Assembly: GCA_016758965.1 (NCBI GenBank)
Contig: JAEPRB010000577.1
Span: 1 to 12,875, forward strand
Origin: Circinella minor
Taxonomy: Eukaryota > Mucoromycota > Mucoromycetes > Mucorales > Lichtheimiaceae
DNA length: 12,875 nucleotides
Reading direction: 5' to 3'
Shown: in pieces, positions 8,896 through 12,875 of the stretch
How positions within the stretch are numbered: position 1 is the first letter of the stretch
How the letters are laid out: each line of letters begins with the position of its first letter
Notes under the pieces: model-generated
The model's database searches: none
Seen by the model: the letters and a program-made list of their open reading frames with translations, nothing else
Told to the model about the DNA's origin: nothing
Translations under genes and position numbers: made by a program

Positions 8896-9090
8896 TCTTT
8901 TTATTATATGTAGACTTAATAGCATAATGTCCCAGGTAACGGATTTTTTTTATTATATGTAGATTTAATAGTATAATGTCCCAGGTAATGGATTTTTTTA
9001 TTATATTCAGATTTAATAGCATAATGTCCCAGGTAACGGATTTTTTTTATCATATGCAGATTCAATAGCATAATGTCCCAGGTAACAGAT
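8896..9090 (+). repeat. Tandem array, four direct 48-49 bp units (left arm of fold-back)
   Basis: Four consecutive copies share the core TAATGTCCCAGGTAAC, preceded by TAGATTTAATAGCA and separated by a T-run plus ATTATAT. The CCC of the core begins at 8931, 8980, 9028 and 9077, giving a period of 49, 48 and 49. Copies differ at only a few positions (for example AGTAT instead of AGCAT in copy 2, CAGATTC in copy 4). No coding potential is seen. Confidence 0.9.
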
Positions 9091-9117
9091 TTTTTTTCGT
9101 ATAATCAAAGAAACAAC

Positions 9118-9279
9118 CGTTACCTGGGACATTATGCTATTAAATCTGAATATAATAAAAAAAATCTGTTACCTGGGACATTATGCTATTAAATCTACAT
9201 ATAATAAAAAAAATCCGTTACCTAGGACATTATACTATTAAATCTACATATAATAAAAAAAATCCGTTACCTAGGACAT
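9118..9279 (-). repeat. Inverted tandem array of the same unit (right arm of fold-back)
   Basis: Four copies of the same unit in reverse orientation, with core GTTACCTGGGACATTA or the variant GTTACCTAGGACAT. The CCTGGG/CCTAGG begins at 9123, 9172, 9221 and 9270, a period of exactly 49. The fourth copy is cut off inside the unit at about 9279. The arms pair around position 9103 with a loop of about 32 bases (9087-9118). Copies 2 and 7, which face each other, share the AGTAT variant, which suggests inverted duplication of the array rather than independent growth. Confidence 0.9.
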
Positions 9280-10793
9280 CATCCTGTGGGTGTACATATA
9301 TATATGATATACTTATTATTTAAAACAAAACAAAACAAAACAAACACCTTATACAATACCTAATTTTTAAGCTTTTTGTTTCAGTAGCTGGTAACGAATG
9401 TCATAAGTAATAGTATAGCACGACCAAATGTAACCAGCATAGGGTTGATTATCAACAAAAATATTATTTTCTATAATACTGATTTACGATGTAATACGGT
9501 AGAAGGTATTTATGCAAAACCAGTATGATAAGCTTGAAAAATAAGAAAAACACAGAAAATGTAGGACGTATTCTTATAAATTAATGTTTTAAAATTATGC
9601 ATTGTGTTGATTTTACATCAATGCTTTAATAGCAAATATTGCTTGAATGCTGTTATTTTATTATGCAGAACAATTTTGAACAACGTGGCTTTCCTTTTCA
9701 TAGCAACATGAAACATCCATAAGTATATTACAAATCTTTTTTTTTATTCGTTGCTAAACTGCTTCGTAGTAAAAAAAGGAAACAATGATGCCATTACCTT
9801 TATTATATTAGCTATACTATTGACATATATCTTTGCTCCACAAAATCGATATAAACTAACTTTTAGTAAATGACTATTATATTAGATGGTACAGCTAATA
9901 CACAACAAAAAAAAAACACTTTTCTGCAACTTTTTGTTATACGCACTACAGAGCGGATTTTTTAAAGATTGACTTTTAGTAATTTAGCTTAAATTAATCT
10001 GTTTGACCAACTGAACTTGGAAACAACGGGAATAAACGTTTTGGCAATACAGCAATATTACGACGTGTATTTTATGGATAAAATTACAAAAAGTTCTGCT
10101 TTACTAATTCTCAATATGAAGATTTAAAAAAGTCTTTACATCTTATATATTTGGGCTCTATATAAAAAAGTTTCAGCTGCTAGTTGGAAGGATAATTAAC
10201 CGGAATAACGTGCAAAAGGTAAAAAAAAAATAAGAAGAGACAATAAATACATTCAACAGAATAAGAAATATCAGGAGAGGAACAAAAGCGGTTATATACT
10301 GAAATATTATTTGATACTGACTTGGCCGTTTTTTCTTCTTTTATTTTATATACTCAAAGATATATATGCATATTATATTCTCAACTTTTGTATTGTTATA
10401 TAGATTGATGCCAATAATAATATTCAATGGATACTTTATCAAAATGTATTAATACTGTAGGAGTATGACAAGTAAGTTAGATAGTTCGTTGATAAAAAAA
10501 AAGAGATATAGTAATGGGATCAAATAAAAAAAAAATATTCATAATCAAAAATCATGCGGTTTTTGCTCTTGTTGTTATTGTTATTGTTATTGTTATGAAG
10601 AGAAAACAATTTGCTTACATTGATGAATATAAGTGGAGCAATTAAAGTTGTATGCTTTGTATTTGCTAATATTTAAAAAATAAGAAGGTTTTAATATATA
10701 TATAGATAGATAATAAATAATGGAATCAAGAGAGGGGTAGAAGTTTAAGGTTTTAATAATAAGGTAAAGTTGGATAAAAAGGAAAAAAATAAG
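9280..10793. other. AT-rich spacer with two microsatellites, no gene supported
   Basis: An (AAAAC)n run of about four and a half units lies at 9322-9344 and a (TTATTG)n run at 10572-10596. A 40-codon ATG-less frame near 10000-10127 and short A/T-rich blocks occur, but none has a recognisable motif or splice partners. Downstream sequence of the minus-strand MULE gene (its 3' side) begins at 10793. No terminal inverted repeat of that element could be picked out by eye. Confidence 0.5.
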
Positions 10794-12825
10794 CTAGTGG
10801 CGGCGTCTTCTAGGTAGTTGGGTTTGTAGTTGACGATTTGTTGCAATAGTACCAATATTATTAAGTTGTTGTTGGATCGAGGTAAGTTGTTCAATGATAT
10901 TTTCAAGGGATTGATTATCAGTTGAGGAGAACGTTACATCTCGATTATGGTGTCGCATTTGACGAAGTATACTCTAGATGCGCTCTGAGTGTGTTTCTTG
11001 TAAAACTGGTGTGTCAGTAGTAACAGCATTCGTAATGGCGGTTGTTTCTTGCGTCAAATTAGAATCATCAACATCATCGTCAAGGACATTGGTAATGGAA
11101 GAGTGATGTGGTAAGCGAACACTTAATTCCGGCTCAGCGATTTCAATGGCATACATATGTTTACATGCATGTTGAGTAATGGAGAAATCAGCACATGTAT
11201 ACGATGTTATAAAAGTGTTATCTGAACTAACCTGTATATTGAATATTAGAAACTACAACATTTAAACTGTATAAAATAACAATATAAATAAAAAATTATT
11301 TTACCAAATAATATATATTAGCATCAGTAAAAGATTGAATTTGGTGGCCATCTTCTTTTAATTCAATCATCATATCAAGCTGCTCAAGTGAATATGCTTC
11401 TGCTTTCATTTGTCTTTCACGACGTGCGAGGGCTAATGGACCCATTCTTCCTTCCTGATTTGCTTCTGCTTTTATTCTACGAATGATTCGTTTATGAACT
11501 TTACTGATAAGAAGAAAAATAAGCCCATCCATGCGATGATTATGGCGACGTTGTAAATATACAGTCTTAAGTTGGTTGTGAAAAGATTCAATAAACATGT
11601 TTAACTACATATGTCTAAACATAGCTTCTTAGAAAGAACAAACCCATTGTTTATATAAATCGTTTTTAATCCACTGCTGTTCAAAGTATGCCATAAAGAC
11701 ATCTTGATTTTCCCAGTCAGTACGGAACTTTTCTAAACGATTAAAAAATTCAACTCGGTCTTCCTCATACATCATGTCACGTATATCAGCAAAAATTGCA
11801 TTGATAACTGGTCTTTTATCTTCACCATCACCAACAACGACTTTTTCTTTGATGTTCTTTTGCCAAGCACGAACTACATGCCAGGCACACAAACGAATTG
11901 CAACATATCTGTTCCATGTACTACTAATGGCATTAGCCTCTGCTTTGCTACAGTCAACTGTAATTTGAGTAGGAGAAACACCAAGATCCTTAAGATCCAT
12001 TAGCCATTTTCGAACTGGCTCTTCTGATTGATCATTGGTAACAAGGTATGCGACAGGAACACCTCGACCAGTTACTTTATGGCAAAGAACAATAGTATAC
12101 ATAACAGTATTAGGATATATTGTTACATGATGTGTTGCATCTAAACAAAAAGAACGAGCCCTTTTAAGTAGTTCTAATTGCCAAGGAGCAATAAATCCAA
12201 ATCCAAAGTTGTATACTTGTGTATCTGGATTGCTTTGACCAAATAGAAATGTATGGTATGATTTGGATTCAAGTTCAACTAACCACAGTCCAAACGAACT
12301 AAAATCGTTTTCTGCCATACGAGTTTGGCGAACCATGATCTTATAATACTGGTTATATACATCTTCATAAGTAACATCACGGTATAATCTTGGAGAATGC
12401 TCAAGCCTGGCACTTTCTTCTTTCTTTTTTTCTTGCTTATCATTAACAAGATCCACAATTGTTGGCACATCAACACCTTCCTCTAGTCGGTCCTTGATAA
12501 GGATCTTAACCCAATTTTCAAGTGGAAGGTAGTTGACCTTTCTCAGGTCATGAAAATCATGCTGTCCATAAAAACGAAGGGTCACATTTTCTGGATCTTC
12601 TTCATATCTTTTTACTTCTAGCTTGGCAGGACAGTCAACGTTTTTAGACTTCTCTTGTCTAGGGCGTGTTCTATCACCAGGAGCACTTTGATTCTGTATT
12701 CTTTTTTTACCACTATGAGCACACAAGAATCTTTCGGTGAAGATAACACTGCGTCCTTTACCATCATAGTATTGATGATCTACCTTGCATCTCTTTCTTT
12801 CCACTATAATACAAACAGGGGTCAT
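10794..12825 (-). pseudogene. MULE transposase with SWIM finger, three in-frame stops
   Basis: MULE (Mutator-like) transposases are DDE enzymes acting on long inverted repeats. Exon 1 (12825-11305, 507 codons) has a FAR1/WRKY-GCM1-like N-terminal finger (C13, C35, C65, H89-x2-H92). The MULE core follows: D229 in FCLDATHHV, D291 in QITVDCSKAEANAI, C313-x2-H316 in RLCAWHVVRAW, and a candidate catalytic E382 in AYFEQQW. Next comes the conserved NMFIESFHNQLKTVYL. TAA at codon 399 (11631-11629) and TAG at codon 407 (11607-11605) break the protein just before that motif, yet the frame is kept. An intron (11304-11232, GTAAAA...ATACAG, phase 0) joins exon 2 (11231-10794) with YTCADFSITQHACKHMYAIE, a SWIM finger whose first Cys position is Tyr. 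TAG at codon 593 (10976-10974) interrupts a tail that stays open to the TAG at 10796-10794 and holds IIEQLTSIQQQLNN and RRRRH. The roughly 650-residue length fits the family. No frameshift is seen, so decay is recent. The start is the first ATG after an upstream in-frame TAA; an earlier exon outside the window is possible. Confidence 0.85.
11232..11304 (-). other. Intron of the MULE transposase gene
   Basis: 73 bases bounded by TTG|GTAAAA and ATACAG|GTTAGT. Removing it joins ...DANIYYL directly to VSSDNTFIT in phase 0, which places the SWIM Cys/His motif at the expected distance after the transposase core. Without splicing the frame ends at TAA 11298-11296. Confidence 0.75.
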
Positions 12826-12875
12826 TTTAATATGATAATTGATAATTACATTTTATTTTTATTACAATATACACA

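Noticed and set aside
8896..9279. CRISPR-like array
   Set aside because: The whole unit is repeated with no variable spacers, half of the copies are inverted, and the window is eukaryotic.
1391..11631. Alternative genetic code with TAA/TAG read as Gln
   Set aside because: TAA and TAG also serve as convincing terminators in the same genes (2757-2759 and 10796-10794), and the KDZ remnant has other types of damage. Ordinary decay is simpler.
11605..11643. Very short intron removing both MULE stops at 11631 and 11607
   Set aside because: The candidate (GTTTGT...TGTAG) is only 39 bases, has a poor donor, and would delete residues that fit the expected spacing between the Trp and the TNN/ESFHN motif of MULE proteins.

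Overview
The window reads as a transposon graveyard in an AT-rich fungal genome, most likely an early-diverging fungus of the Mucorales type. Grounds for this: short spliceosomal introns with GT...AG ends and CTAAC/CTAAT-like branch points, AATAAA-type 3' signals, and transposase families (MULE with a SWIM finger, KDZ with a Cys cluster, a zinc-finger/acidic transposase N-terminus) that I associate with Mucoromycota. The assignment comes from family recognition and base composition, not from a database search. I see no prokaryotic features, no tRNA or rRNA, and no clear single-copy host gene.

Layout, left to right. (1) 1-826, minus: the 5' part of a Tnp2/DUF4218-like transposase gene whose first two exons are clean; it runs off the left edge. 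(2) 1163-2759, plus, divergent from it: a multi-exon gene for an unrecognised polyglutamine protein, with one in-frame TAA inside its Q-rich region. (3) 2760-3730: AT-rich, holding one ATG-less coding-looking frame. (4) 3737-4318: an unrecognised coding remnant split by a 234-bp insertion with a perfect 9-bp target-site duplication. (5) 4319-5340: AT-rich, no gene seen. (6) About 5340-8374, plus: a decayed KDZ transposase in about a dozen exon-like blocks, with frameshifts, a lost splice site and deleted motifs. (7) 8375-8890: AT-rich with an LTR- or promoter-like stretch. (8) 8896-9279: a fold-back structure, four direct copies of a 48-49 bp unit facing four inverted copies across a loop of about 32 bases. 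(9) 9280-10793: AT-rich spacer with two microsatellites. (10) 10794-12825, minus: a nearly full-length MULE transposase in one reading frame but with three in-frame stop codons, ending in a SWIM finger and a short Gln-rich tail.

The genes do not form a pathway. The link between them is mobile DNA: three transposase families, a small non-autonomous insertion whose 9-bp duplication is the size MULE transposases make, and a fold-back repeat. Decay differs between elements. The left transposase exons look intact; the MULE and the polyQ gene carry only nonsense changes, mostly at codons one C-to-T step from Gln codons; the KDZ copy has indels and lost splice sites and looks oldest. The most unusual items are the fold-back tandem array, the frame-preserving insertion with its 9-bp duplication, and the stop codons confined to TAA/TAG.
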